A stretch of 64,000 bases of DNA from Sycon ciliatum. Taxonomy: Eukaryota; Porifera; Calcarea; Leucosolenida; Sycettidae. The stretch covers positions 31,953,517 to 32,017,516 of the forward strand of contig NC_088645.1 of assembly GCF_964019385.1 (NCBI RefSeq). Reading direction: 5' to 3'. Positions 18,334 to 29,580 of the stretch are shown here, one piece after another. The notes under the pieces are model-generated. The model had not been told where the DNA came from and made no database searches. It saw only the letters and a list, made by a program, of their open reading frames with translations. Position 1 is the stretch's first letter, and every line of letters begins with the position of its first letter. Position numbers and translations under genes: made by a program.

Positions 18334-21300
18334 AACACGAGAGCACCCAGGAATAGGCCACGAATCAAAGTTCAGAACAAATTCAGCCCCTTAGCAAATG
18401 AGGAACCACGCCTCGAGGAGACCGAAATTCAAGCCTCGCCTGTCAAGCATTCGTCACCTGATACTGTTGGCCGGCCTAATGAAGTAACCGCCAGCACAGG
18501 GAGCATTTCCGCCGACAACGAACACGACCTAATGCGCGTCCAGGGCAAGATAAATGGACGTCGCGTTACCATGCTACTGGATTCTGGGTCAACCCACGAC
18601 TTCATTTCAACTGACCTTGTCAAGAAGCACAACATCTCCACAACAACCGGTAGCGACGTCCTGAACGTCACACTTGCTGATGGATCGGTCCGCTCACAGC
18701 CTATTACGAAAACGGACAGCTTGAAGACCGTAGTCGGCGACTTTAGCGAGCACCAACAGTTCCTAGTATTCCCTATGACGCGGTATGACGTGATCCTCGG
18801 CAAACCATGGCTGACCCGGACGAACCCACAGATCAATTTTCGTACCAATGAAATCAAGCTGGAGGGTGGATCCATCATCTGTCAACCGAGTGAAAGTGAT
18901 GGCACGGACAGATCCAACCCACCGATCGAGACGTTCCTCATCTCAGGGAAGCAGGCTAGGCATGCAATGAGAGGTGGCGCAGAAGGAATCCTAGCGTATG
19001 TGCCAGCAGATCCGGACGAGCCACAGACGGTGGATAGTCCGGGTAGGGAGGATCAGAAGGATTTCAAGGACCTGCTGAAGGAGTTCGGGGACGTCTTTCC
19101 CGATGAGCTTCCAAACAAGCTGCCACCCAGAAGAGGCGCAGATCACGAGATAAAAACGGAAGAAGGAGCTAAACCGCCATCTCGTGCAGCATATCGTTTA
19201 CCAAAACCAGAGATGGATGAGCTTCAAGCTCAGCTCACCGAGCTGCTCCGTAGAGGATTCATCCAGCCCAGCAAATCCCCATACGGAGCCCCTGTGTTCT
19301 TCGTAAAGAAGGCGGATGGAACACTTCGAATGGTATGCGACTGGCGTGAGCTAAACCGCATAACCATTAAGAACAAGGCATGCCTACCGAATATTGACGA
19401 CCTCTTTGATACCGTCCAAGGCAGTGCGTATTTCACCAAGCTAGATCTGAGGTCCGGTTACAATCAGATTCGAATAGAAGAAACAGATATTCCGAAGACA
19501 GCAATAAATACCCCATTCGGTCACTTTCAGTTCACAGTGATGGGTTTCGGCCTAACAAATGCCCCGGCAACATTCCAAACCTTGATGAACAGTGTCCTCC
19601 AGCCATACCTGCGTAAATTCGTTGTGGTGTTTCTAGACGATATCCTCATATTCAACAAATCATGGGAGGAGCACCTCGATCATGTCAGAACCATCTTAAA
19701 CGCCCTCAGGAGGAATGAGCTATATTGCAAACCGTCTAAATGTGAATTCGGCCGGACAGACGTTCTGTTTCTTGGGCACCGGATAGACGGCCAATGCATT
19801 TCTCCAGATCCAGAGAAGATCAAGGCCGTGCATAACTGGCCTGTCCCGACGACGGTCACGCACGTAAGACAGTTTCTGGGATTCGCTAATTACTTTCGAA
19901 GGTTCATTAACCATTTCTCTGCCATCTCCAAATCCCTGGAGGAACTGACAGGGAAACATGTGCGCTTCGAGTGGAATCAGACTCGACAGGAGGCATTTGA
20001 GTGATTGAAGTCTGCTCTGCTGGATGCACCAGTGTTGCGACTAGCAAACGTCAGTCAGGATTTCCGCGTTGAGACTGACGCAAGTGACTTTGCTGTGGCA
20101 GGAGTCTTAACGCAGCAAGCAGAGGACCAGTCCTGGCATCCTGTGGCTTACGTGAGCCGAAAGCTGTCTTCTGCCGAACGGAATTACACGGCCGCCGAGC
20201 GAGAAACTTTGGCTGTAGTGTACGCCCTGCAGTGCTGGCGAGTCTACCTATTTCGCCACTTTCAACTCTACACCGACAACATGGGAGTTGTCTACCTCAG
20301 GACCAAACCAAACTTAACCAAGAGAGAGGCTCGATGGATTGAATTCCTGGCCGACTATGACTACACGGTACATCACAAGCCAGGGAAGTGTAACATAGCA
20401 GACCCGTTGTCACGTCGACCAGACTTGGAACTGAATGGAATCGAGTTCTCTCTGGATGTGAATCAAGGAATTGCGAATCAGATCTCAGCAGGGTATGATA
20501 GTGACCCAGAGCTTTCGCCAGTAATCAAGCGCTTGATGGCTTGCAGCGAAGACGCCATGCATGAGCGATACGTCTGGAACAGTGTGGACCGGCGGCTGTA
20601 CCTAGTAACATCGGGCGATGCTCGCCTCTGCATTCCTCGCGGTCCGGTACGGCTGCAACTGCTCAAACAGAATCATGATTGCCTGACGGACGGCCATCCG
20701 GGGAGAGACAGGACCTACCTGAAGCTGAGCAGATACTTCTATTGGCCAGGCATGAGAAGTACTGTGAAGGACTTCGTTAAATCTTGCGACCGGTGCCAAC
20801 GCGTAAAGGGTAGCCAGACCAAGGCAGGACTGTTGCAGTCCCTTCCAGTCCCCGAACAGCCCTGGACAGACATCAGCATGGATTTCATCATGGCACTGCC
20901 GCTGACCTGCCGAGGACATAGCGCCATTCTAACCTTTATGGACCGTCTGACGAAGTATGTGCACCTGATCCCGACGACTGTTCATGTTGACTCTAAGGAG
21001 GCAGCCCGATTGTACGTGGATCATGTGTTTGCTGCCCATGGCTTGAGCAAAACGATAGTTTGTGATCGAGATCCGCGATTCACGTCGGCGTTCTTCAGGG
21101 AGGTTTTCAGTATTCTTGGCGTGGAGCTAAAAATGAGCACGGCCAACCACCCGCAGACCGATGGCATGACTGAGCGTGTGAACCGTGTCATTGAGGATAC
21201 GCTAAGAGCTTTCGTCAACCATAGGCAAAACAATTGGGATGAACTCCTATCGCTATGTGAGTTTGCGATCAACAATGCCGATCAAGCGTCAACAGGTAAC

Positions 21301-21951
21301 ACGCCATTTTTCCTCAACCATGGATGCCATCCAGTTACTCCCTCGAGCTTATTGACGAAGCAGAAAGCTGGAGCTGGCATGGACACGAATGGTCCGCTGT
21401 CATGGCTGAATGGCCGCGTAGAGGCACTACGTGAGGCACATGATGCCATCGTGGCAGCGCAGGCCCGGCAATCATTGTATGCGGATCGAGGACGGGTGGA
21501 GGACGCCCTGAAGGAGGGGGATGAGGTGTTGGTCTTCAGGGACTTCCTGCTGACGCCCGAGGAACGAGACAGGCCTTCACACAAATTAAGGCTCAAGTGG
21601 TATGGGCCGTTCAAGGTGCAGAAGAAAGTGGCCCCGAATGCGTACAGATTAGCTCTTCCAAGAATCATTCGGGCCCATCCAGTGTTCAATATTGCTGCCC
21701 TCAAGCTGTACCATGGCAATGAGATACCGGGCCGTACTCAGCCGGCACCTCCACCCCTAACCGATGCGGATGGCCATACGCGGTACATTGTCGAAAAGGT
21801 GTTGTCGCACAAGAAGAGAGGACGGCGCACGCAGTACCTAGTGAAATGGAAGGGCTACCGAGATGCCACCTGGGAGCCGGAGGAATACTTGATGGATGAA
21901 GCAGGAAACGCTATTATTTCGCTGAAAACCTACCTGGATCGTTTTTCATAA
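18293..21951 (+). CDS. pol: Pol polyprotein of the Ty3/gypsy element, with one in-frame stop
   Basis: Expressed as Gag-Pol by -1 frameshift at 18289-18295; no start of its own is needed. Domain order: aspartic protease (LLDSGSTHDFIS, about 18577-18612); reverse transcriptase (YGAPVFFVKKADGTLRMVCD, YFTKLDLRSGYNQI, motif FVVVFLDDILIF with the catalytic Asp pair at about 19635); RNase H (ETDASDFAVAGVL, LYTDNMGVVY, LADYDYTVHHKPG); integrase with zinc finger (HDC...HPGRDRTYLKL, C..C) and catalytic D, D and E (SMDFIMALP, VCDRDPRFTS, about 20880 to 21180); GPFKV and a C-terminal chromodomain (RYIVEKVLSHKKRGRRTQYL, then VKWKGY, TWEPEEYL) at about 21778-21900. TGA at 20002-20004 lies between RT and RNase H; it is consistent with a C-to-T change. 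The stop is TAA 21949-21951. Confidence 0.9.
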
Positions 21952-22190
21952 AATTGCTATTTAATTGGCAGCCACAGTTGTATTGCTAGTTTCTACGTGT
22001 TGCAATAGAAATGTAGCATTCTGCATGATTAGGATAGTGCTTCCCTGCCAGCCAGGCGTTATTTGCAGAGGACATGCACTGGATCTTGAGTTCATCAGTG
22101 TTGTTTTCGGCTACCATGCATTCCACATATCCATGCATGATCATTAGTTACCATAACTGTTCCTTCGAATTGGTACTGTTCTGACAGTTG

Positions 22191-22204
22191 AGAGGGGGGA
22201 ATGG
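22191..22204 (+). promoter_or_regulatory. Polypurine tract of the gypsy element
   Basis: AGAGGGGGGAATGG directly abuts the 3' LTR and is the expected plus-strand DNA primer site. Confidence 0.75.
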
Positions 22205-22385
22205 TGTAACAGATTCAATGTTACTACTAACACTAGGAATAGGATACACTTATCACCTGCTATTATCACGCTGCTGCTGTTAGGTGTTATGTCCATCATT
22301 GCTTGTTCATGTATATAAGAATGCATTATGGCAAGGATCATTGCTTATTCCAAGAATGACTACTGAAGTTAGTTGGACTGTTACA
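22205..22385 (+). repeat. 3' LTR
   Basis: Same 181-bp sequence as the 5' LTR with two differences noted. It is followed by the target duplication GTGGA at 22386-22390. Confidence 0.95.
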
Positions 22386-22390
22386 GTGGA

Positions 22391-22940
22391 TGCCACATTG
22401 CTGTGCCTTCGCAAGGACACCTGGGTGGGAAACCTTGTCGAATGCCCCGGCAATATCAACTGCCAGGGCATGCACAAGACCGCCGCCAGCCAGGGTAGTG
22501 GCCCAGGAATGCTGGAGAGCCGTCAGTAGGTCACTTGTGCCCAGTCCACGTCGGAAGCCAAACTGGGACGAGGAGAAGAGTTGATGGGTTTCCAGGTGGT
22601 TCACAAGCTGCCGATTGATGATACCTTCCATGATCTTAGAGATGATCGTCAGGAGAGATATAGGCCGGTAGTTCTTCATCATGAATTTGGGTCCTTTCTT
22701 GTGCACTGGAACGACACGGGCAATTTTCCATGATTGGGGCTGGACTCCATTTGCAAAACACAGGCGAAACAATCTAGCCAGCGGATGTGCTAGTTCAGCT
22801 GCACACTCCTTGAGTACTCGTCCTGGGATCTCATCTGGACCAGTGGATTTGGGTGTGTTGAGACGCTTCAGGCACTGTTGGACTTCAGAGACGCGGAAGC
22901 GCTGCAGGCCCGGAGTGGTAGTGTGGGGTGTTGCTGGTAA
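22391..22940 (-). pseudogene. LINE ORF2, first part of RT
   Basis: Minus-strand reading above the gypsy element: a linker and RT entry (STGPDEIPGRVLKE, about 22850-22810), PQSWKIARVVPVHKKGPK, NYRPISLLTIISKIME, FGFRRGLGTSDLL and motif A ALAVDIAGAFDKVSHPGVL (about 22475-22420) with the catalytic Asp. It continues in sense to the other side of the insertion. A frameshift near 22870 separates it from the endonuclease frame. The entire RT would be RT-competent by motifs but for these breaks. Confidence 0.8.
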
Positions 22941-24211
22941 CTCAGCATTGTCGATGTCATTATCCCCAAGCCAAGGCTACATTTTTCAGCAAAGAGTCTA
23001 GCAAGGCACTCGCTCTTGTCACTCTTGGCTTTCGATGTACTGTGCTCGTGCCCGTCAGCATCAGTGAGTGTTGGCACGTCTGTAGTCCTACCCAGACCGG
23101 CGGCGCGCTTGACATTCCTCCACCAGTCCTTGTCTCTCATGGAACCACGTGTGAGACGCTCTCGGACTGTCTGCTCTTCAGCTTGTTGTGCACGATGTTG
23201 GGTTGTAATAGATTGAGTGACAGTTGTCATGAACGACTGCTTCAGGCATTCGCTGGGCCCCTGGTGACGCCAGGCCTTCCACGCTTTCTCTTTGGCACGT
23301 TGAGCCTCAGTGCATTCTGGTGTCCACCAGCTCGGATCGGACGGCCTTGTTTCCAGCATCTTGTGGGGAATAAACTGCAGCATCCCAGACACGATGTGCC
23401 TAGTAACAAGGCTGCATGCTTCCTCTGGGTCCTCCAGAAACTCAGCTGTCCAGGCAATGCGACGGTAGTGGGCACGCAGTCTGTTCCAGTCGGCTTGGCC
23501 ATATCGCCACACACGCCTCCGTGTGCTGGGCTCATTTTCTAGCGGGGCTTGAGCGAGCACAGCGTGGACAACACAATGGTCTGACCTTCCTATCGGCGGC
23601 GAGATACCGGTGGTCACAGTACCAGTGAAGTCAGAGAGCACTAAGTCCAGGGTGTTGAGACCTCGGGTTGGTTCTTGGACATGCTGCATGAGGCTTTGGG
23701 CAGCGCTTAGTTCCTCCATGTACTCCCCTGCACGGGTGGTCTTAGAGCTGCCGAGCCAAGCCGTGTTGTGGACATTGAAATCTCTGATCAGCATGGCGTG
23801 GGTGCCGTGTTTTCTGACGCTATCCAGGATGCCATCGAGGTGCTCAAGTGTTGAGATATCAGTGTCTGAGGCGGATCCTGGCCTGTATACAGCACCCAGC
23901 ACTATCTTACCATGATGGGCAGACTTCACTGTGAGCCAAGTTACTTCGTGAAGAGATGAGTCGTACTGATCTAGATGATGGTACGCCAATGGGCTGCGTA
24001 TCCAGATTGCTATGCCACCACCATGTTCAGTCCTGTCACGCCGGAGTGGGCCGGAGTACCCTGGGATGGCTGACTCGTGAAGGGAGAATTTCTCTGAGGT
24101 GATCTTGGTTTCAGTAACAACAGCGATATCAGCTTTGGAGGATACAAGCGCGTGTTGAAACTCTCCAAATTTGGACATGATTCCACCAGCATTTGTAAGG
24201 AGGATTCTCAT
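22868..24211 (-). pseudogene. LINE ORF2, endonuclease domain
   Basis: From ATG at 24211 downward for 447 codons. AP-endonuclease motifs in order: ILLTNAGGIMSK (Asn), VVTETKI (Glu), RDRTEHGGGIAIW, LGAVYRPGS, MLIRDFNVHNTAW, NTLDLVLSD and GRSDHCVVHAV (Asp-His). The normal GDFN motif reads RDFN here, a change of the conserved Gly. The frame continues through the linker with a Trp/Cys-containing segment and ends at 22868, out of frame with the RT. ORF1 lies about 225 bases upstream, so this LINE has spaced ORFs rather than the ATGA overlap of the other two. Confidence 0.85.
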
Positions 24212-24213
24212 TG

Positions 24214-24292
24214 TTGCTTGCTTGCAGTATCTGCGCTGCTGCTTTTGTTGTTGCTTGCAGTATCTGCGCTGCTGCTTTTGTTGCTACCTGCG
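24214..24292. repeat. 36-bp tandem duplication
   Basis: A unit with cttgcagtatctgcgctgct occurs twice in a row, followed by a diverged partial unit. It lies in the spacer between ORF1 and ORF2 of the minus-strand LINE. Confidence 0.7.
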
Positions 24293-24435
24293 CTTTGCAG
24301 TGGATTGGGCAGGGATGGGGATGTCTCTGGCGTGTCAGTTGGTGGGCAGCCAGGCTGAGCTGACCCTGGTGCTATCTTGTGAGTGTCGGATGTGTGGAAG
24401 GTCCACCTCCTGCAATAAAGTGGCCTTGGCCAGAG

Positions 24436-24744
24436 TTAGTTGACAGCCAGCAGGATATGCAGGGAGCTGGCATCCACAAACACTCTTGCAGACATGCAGC
24501 CGCTATCATTGACATGCATGCTACAGGTGTGGAGCACTACTGGTGTGTCGGAGTTGACGGCCCTGCTACGCAAATCAACAAATTCGCGTAACCGGTCTTC
24601 AGTTGTCTCCCTGCTGAGGTTACCAACATACACGACAGCTCTCTTCGCTCTGTGGGGCTCATCTGCAATAGACCAATCCCGAAAAGATTGTCTGGGTTCG
24701 AAAGGGGGCATGTCAACTGAGAGTACACTGTACAACACATACAT
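24436..24744 (-). pseudogene. LINE ORF1 fragment with RRM-like fold
   Basis: From ATG 24744 the frame encodes 102 residues. AVVYVGNLSRETTEDRLREF (about residues 35-55) matches an RNP2-type strand followed by helix 1 of an RNA recognition motif, and CMSARVFVDASSLHILL (about residue 83 on) fits the RNP1-side strand and helix 2. RRMs are common in ORF1 proteins of Jockey/L1-like LINEs, where they coat the element RNA. The zinc knuckles often found after the RRM are not visible, and the frame stops at 24436, so this ORF1 is probably broken or truncated. Position upstream of the ORF2 on the same strand supports the call. Confidence 0.55.
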
Positions 24745-24800
24745 GGCACTACCTGATCAGCATGCGGCACAGGACGTGTTTGATAGTTTGCGTGTGAATG

Positions 24801-25261
24801 CGAGGGTAAGTACACGGTTTTCTCGTTAGTTGCATGCAAGAGAGACGATGCGACAGAAAGCAAAGCCCGTTGTAGATTTCTCTCTCGCACTGGTAATGGT
24901 CTGCTGTTGGAGTTGAAATGCTAAGACATAATCCTTGTTTCGCTCTTCTGTGTAGTGTGAAGAGGTCAACGAACATGTAGAGCTCACTTTGATGAAGTAG
25001 GCAAGGCTGTGAGCGCTGTGGCTCAAAGCGATAGGCCCTAAATCTTACGAGATATTTCGAGTGCTATTGTTTGTTGCGAGCGCTTCGTCTTCGATGAGTT
25101 CTGCCTCTTTCCTGGCAGCTGCCCTCCTATAGGACCAACCACGAAGTGACTGTACTCATCTGCAGCCGATCAGTGTTATATTGTACAAGAAGATATCGTT
25201 TTCGCCAAGCCAGTGCCCCGCCAAAGACCATCGCCGTGTCACACCGTCGGAACGAGTTCAT
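24801..25261. other. Unassigned DNA
   Basis: No recognisable gene or repeat. Confidence 0.3.
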
Positions 25262-25607
25262 GATGAGAAACATCATTCGCGCGAGCGTGATGAAGAACTA
25301 TTTCGAAAGACAACATAGTCTTTACCCCCGAGACGACAACTATGCGCACGTCCTGCAAGGGGAGAATGTCACCAGCAACATCAACGAAGACGACGGCAGT
25401 ATTTCGGAAACCTGGAGTCAGCGGAGGTCGTCAAGCTCCTCCGCGACCCGGTACATGTACAGTATAGGTGACATGTCGACACGAGCGTGCGGAAACACAG
25501 CATACACTGTAGTAATACGGAGCATCAGCAAATCGAATATTCGAATGAAATTCGAGAATCGTCACGAAAAGCACTCAATCAGTCGAAACCCGCGATATTC
25601 ATGTTAA
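25262..25607 (+). CDS. Hypothetical open frame
   Basis: From ATG 25262 (MMRNIIRASVMKNYFERQ) the frame runs 114 codons to TAA at 25605-25607. The frame is open upstream to 25146, without an ATG. It is rich in Ser and Arg with an acidic patch (NINEDDGSISE). A pyrimidine-rich AG (tgccctcctatag at about 25131) could be a splice acceptor before it. It resembles no family I know and may be non-coding. It abuts a dispersed repeat that begins at about 25603. Confidence 0.15.
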
Positions 25608-26345
25608 AACAAAATGGCGTCACGATTTATTGAAAGTGTATAGTTGGTGGTACGAGTGTTCAAAACCATTTGAACTTCATACTGTTCGTCTTCTTTTTGA
25701 CATGCTCTCTTTCCATCGTCCTTAGCTTTTGTTTGTTGAGAGCTGTTTTGGCTTTCTCCTATACCTCTGGGGGATGCCAAGTGATGGTTTTGAGAGGCTG
25801 GTGATGGCTGTGAGCGAGAGTTTGCCGATCGGCGTCGTCCTCGCTATAGCGATGAAAATACTAGTTACTGCGCACCTGGCAGATATCACAACACGTCGGA
25901 GCGTCCAGGAGCAAAGGAATCTTGGGTTTTCACTGGAATCTAGTTCCTCCAGCATCGTGTAGCCCACCGTCGGTGAATGGCGGTCCAGAAAGGTCGAACC
26001 TGGTCTTCTGCAGCATCTCGCAGTCCTGCGAGGCACACTGAATACGCCTGTCATGTATTCTACAAATAAAAATCACGAAGTAGTGGACTTTACAGTGATG
26101 AGTCTATCCTGTATGCTGCAAAAGACGCAGGAAATGTGACTGGTGTCTGTACAGTCAGTGACTGGACGCCAACACCCCAGTCTTCTCCTGCACGATCTGT
26201 TTGACATTGACATTATGCAGTAGGTCGGCATTGACCTGGTTTGGCAGCTACCGTAATAGTATCTGCCTGGTTGGATGTAGCAGGTTGGTGTTTGCTCGTC
26301 GTCCAGTCCGGAATTTTCTTGTAACTCACGGTGGAGTACGCGCAG
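25603..26345 (-). repeat. Dispersed repeat, copy with empty pogo site
   Basis: This copy is the reverse complement of 35700-36449 plus 37457-37497, at about 90% or better. At 25643-25646 it has a plain TA where the other copy carries a 1007-bp pogo-like element. A frame of 77 codons (25729-25962, MFVESCFGFLLYLWG) and its opposite are open in both copies, but nothing recognised. One end is sharp at gttttaac|a; the other fades near 26345. Probably a non-autonomous transposon or retroposed fragment. Confidence 0.7.
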
Positions 26346-26950
26346 GGTTTGTGATCATCCCTGTTCACTTCATTATTATCAAACACAACGTTCCCTTTGT
26401 CACTCATCTTATCCTGAGTACTGAATTTGCTGACAATATTGCACCACACTTGTCACAACCTACCGCCACTGCTGGCGGTGGCGACTGGTTCGTCAATGGC
26501 GGTGACCAGGCTGACTGACTAGCTTCGAGACAGCGGCCTCGTTGTCAACCCCGCGGCAGCCTAAAGGTTGATTTTATCGATCCAGCCTCAGCGCCATGTT
26601 GACGATGCCCTAGTGACTGTGTGTCATGGATTGCCTTGCCATCAGCGGTCATTGCCGTCCACCTTGGTGCAGCCCTCAACAACTGGCTCAGCCCATGGGA
26701 GTCTCAAGTGGACAAAGTTGTTGCCAAAGTAGCTCAGAAGATTGGTGCATCGTGGTGTAGGTGAGCACATAACTAGGACTTTCCAGCGCCTATTTGTCCA
26801 GGCTGCGATACTATGTGACATGCTGTACTGCACATTCTTTTCAGCACTGCAAGGCCGGCAGCTGGACCGACTGCAGGGGCCGCGCACATGCAGGCCGCCT
26901 GTTGCCAGCGGCATTCTGGAACGTTCCTTCCTTCTGAGATCCGTGGAATA
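26346..26950. other. Unassigned DNA
   Basis: No gene recognised. Short open frames on both strands only. Confidence 0.3.
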
Positions 26951-26954
26951 TTAA

Positions 26955-27140
26955 AGGGGAACTACACCCAAAAATCAAAACTTCATGGTCCGTAGAGTTT
27001 TGGACGCTGAGTCGAATGGTGAAGGTCCCACTTCGATCCGACCAAGCGTTCCTGAGATATCTTCAGTTTAAATTGTACTTTCGGGGGACGCGCCATGACG
27101 TCATGCGGCCGCGACACACCCCCAACACGCCCTTCTACGT
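26955..27140 (+). repeat. Left terminal inverted repeat of the TTAA transposon
   Basis: Pairs with 33735-33916. Conserved features include the CATGACGTCATG / GTGACGTCAC box near the inner edge, a CRE-like palindrome, and cattgagact further in. Confidence 0.8.
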
Positions 27141-27227
27141 CATTGAGACTCGCTTGCTTGGGCCAAGCTCAGAAGTACAGGTATTTTGGTATGTGAAAGG
27201 AATAGTTCTGACAAAGACGTCCTCACC

Positions 27228-27490
27228 ATGAGCGATTCCGACGTATCAGACGAGCTTGAAAGCTCAGAGCCTGAGCTGAAAATGTTTGGCTTCGGGCATG
27301 AGCCGAAATTTTCAGGAAAGGATATGGCAGCGCAAGCGGTGGCTTCCATTCGGGCTGTAAATGTGGATGCAGCAGAAATGACTGCAATTGGAGAAGTCGC
27401 TCTCCATCAGCAACATCTGGCAACCGGTTGGCTGGGCTATTTCGAAATAGCGGCAGTGGCAGCCAAAGCAGCTCAGACAAGCCTGACAAT
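27228..27490 (+). CDS. Candidate first coding exon of the TTAA transposon
   Basis: ATG 27228 lies about 90 bp inside the left terminal repeat. The frame reads MSDSDVSDELESSEPEL, an acidic Ser-rich N terminus, then AAQAVASIRAVNVDAAEM and an Ala-rich helical part, to residue 87, where a consensus donor GTAAGT follows (27491-27496). Unspliced, it would continue to 27566. Position just inside a terminal repeat, an ATG with an acidic N terminus and a strong donor suggest the 5' exon of an element-encoded protein. The product is not recognised; a transposase or accessory protein N terminus is inference. Downstream exons were not found before the nested sequences. Confidence 0.4.
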
Positions 27491-27496
27491 CCGTAA

Positions 27497-27965
27497 GTTT
27501 TTTCACAGTATAGTCCTACGTATACGCGTAATGCTCACAAATCGAATCGTTCTCTTCATATCGTAAATTGTGTGAAATTTTGTATTCGCACAGTACTCAG
27601 ATCAATAGTCTCCTCACTAGTACTCCTGTACATGGAGTTTGCTGCGTAACATGGCTAGCATTATCTCCGTGCAAGTCGTGCAATGTGTATCGGTTCACTT
27701 GTGCTTTATCTCACATAAGTGGACTGCACCTCAATTCGTATTGTGGCGAAATACATTCTCACCTTTTGCATTATCACTTAGTCTTTACAGAATGCTGAGA
27801 CGTTCTCTTGTATTTCACGTAGCTGTGTACCAACAATTACGCTGTGCACTCTAGCAGCAGCAGCACAGTAGCATATTGAGTGCGTTTTGCCCTACCGTGT
27901 GGTGTCTCATGACTGCATTACCGGAACAGCTCTGTCCTTCTTGATTATCATTCTGAAATGTGTGC
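27497..27965. other. Unassigned, possible intron
   Basis: Sequence after the GTAAGT donor with no recognised coding potential. Confidence 0.3.
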
Positions 27966-27969
27966 ACAT

Positions 27970-28715
27970 ATCCGCCGCGCCCCACACACACGCACGCACA
28001 TGTGCTCACCTTGGTGGGCACATAGTATAGTAGTCACACATGCTCACGCACGCAGACACGCAATTTCACAAGCGCGTGCGCACACGAGTGCATAAGCATA
28101 CAAGTGCCCGTGCACATGCTCGTGCACGCACACATGCGCGCACTCATGCACTTGGTTGCATACCCACACATCCCTCAGGATCACTAACGGCAATGCATCT
28201 ACTACTTGTCATTCCATGTCCCTCCCGCAAGGTGGAGAGAATGACATAAAGGAGAACACAGAATAGATGACGTGAATATCTTTGGAATGTTATATTACAT
28301 TACACAAAAGCACACGCATGTGTGCACCTGCGCGTGCACTCACGCGCGTGCGTGCGCGCGCACTCACGCGCGTGCCCACTCATGCACGTGCGTGCGCGCG
28401 CACTCATGCACGTGCGTGCGCGCACACACACACACTCACGCGCGTGCGCGCACACACACACTCACGCGCGTGCGCGCGCACACACACTCAGTGTCACGCG
28501 CGTGCGCGCGCACACACTCACGCGCGTGCACGCACACACACAATAATAATGTCTGTCTCTCACGCGCGTGCAAACACACTCACGTGCGCGCACACTCACG
28601 CACGGGCGCACGCACACACTCACGCTCGTGCACGCACACTCACGTGCGCGCGCGCACACTCACGCACGTGCGCACACACACACGCACGTGCACGCATACA
28701 CACAATAATAATAAT
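27970..28715. repeat. Alternating purine-pyrimidine tract (CA/CG/TG-rich)
   Basis: About 700 bp made largely of CA, CG and TG steps (CGCGCGTGCGCGCACACACA-type runs), densest at 28310-28715. Units of about 20-30 bp (cactcacgcgcgtgcgcgcg) recur. Two short interruptions carry cacacaataataat followed by gtctg(t/g)ctctca (about 28537 and 28697). Translations in all frames are His/Arg/Ala/Thr repeats and are not genes. Confidence 0.9.
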
Positions 28716-29580
28716 GTCTGGCTCTCATCTGCATCCATACTGAGAAAACGCAACGAGTTCCCGAATAGGTGTACACTGTTGCCGGTATGTGGACTATCTT
28801 CTCTCCTTGAACTGCGGGTCATTGCGTGATGTAGCTTATCAGCAGGACATACTGTGTGTTCATACAGGAAAAAAACATGCCAGCTAGAGGCGCTGGCGCT
28901 GTAAACAGTCCTTCCTATAACCTTTCGGCGGTGGCAGTGGTCGTAGCTCAACAGTGAGTCACTGCGACCGATGGTACAGCCGCTCTTGATCTTCTTCCTG
29001 TAAAATCAAGAACAGCAATCGCAGACAGGTTCATCGATCGCACGCAGTATAGCCTAGGGAAACAGGAGATCTACTGCCGTCCACCTCACCAGGCCGGTTT
29101 CGGAAAGCTTCACATTTCGTAGTGATGTAGTCCAAAACAATTCTACAAATGCTTCGGAAAAGAAAGAACTACATACAGTAGCTAGCGTTTTTGAAATATT
29201 GCACTCACCTCCGCTTTTCGACTGACGCTTCACAGTGTGGCGTGCGAAAAAGGACACACCACAGTTTCATCCACCAGCGTCTGCATCGGATGAGTGCATA
29301 ATATTCCTCCTGAAAATCCTCCTCTGCCAAATGGCTGGAACACACGCGAAGGACTTACAATTACATTGTAGTCCCGAAATTGTCAAGGAAATAATGATGT
29401 CGCTTGATAGCTGCTATGGTGCACTGCTCGGCCTGTGCCAAGCACAATCCTTCGGAAATTGGTGCAGGTTCATCCCAGGGGGGTTACCAGTAAGATTAAA
29501 AGTTGTACGTGTAGGAGTAGGATGCAAATTTTCTAGCTCCAACTTTGGCTGATTTTTTTCTTGTTTTATACGGGTTCGCC
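28716..29580 (+). other. Probable 5' UTR of the following LINE, boundary unknown
   Basis: No gene recognised. The 5' end of the LINE must lie here, but no target duplication was found. Confidence 0.35.

Larger units (their letters stand above)
17231..22385 (+). mobile_element. Complete Ty3/gypsy chromovirus-type LTR retrotransposon
   Basis: 5155 bp with 181-bp LTRs at both ends, a 5-bp target duplication, a primer binding site, gag, a -1 frameshift signal, pol (protease, RT, RNase H, integrase, chromodomain) and a polypurine tract. I found two differences between the LTRs (17243 C versus A, 17384-17390 region G versus A), so insertion was recent. One in-frame TGA (20002-20004) interrupts pol. 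It lies inside, and opposite to, a LINE ORF2. Confidence 0.95.
16130..24800 (-). mobile_element. Minus-strand LINE split by a gypsy element
   Basis: A LINE read from about 24800 down to 16130: ORF1 with an RRM-like domain, ORF2 endonuclease, RT start, then a 5155-bp Ty3/gypsy insertion (17231-22385), then the rest of the RT, the ORF2 C terminus and a short tail. The ORF2 reading continues across the insertion: the frame ending ...AKAQQCGI at about 22390 resumes as QLLAWLRSYLHDRK just below 17230. Frameshifts at about 22870 and 17080 show it is inactive. The 5' boundary is not certain. Confidence 0.8.

Noticed and set aside
28040..28829. His/Arg/Thr/Ala-rich open frames
   Set aside because: Translations of a CA/CG/TG simple-sequence tract in several frames.
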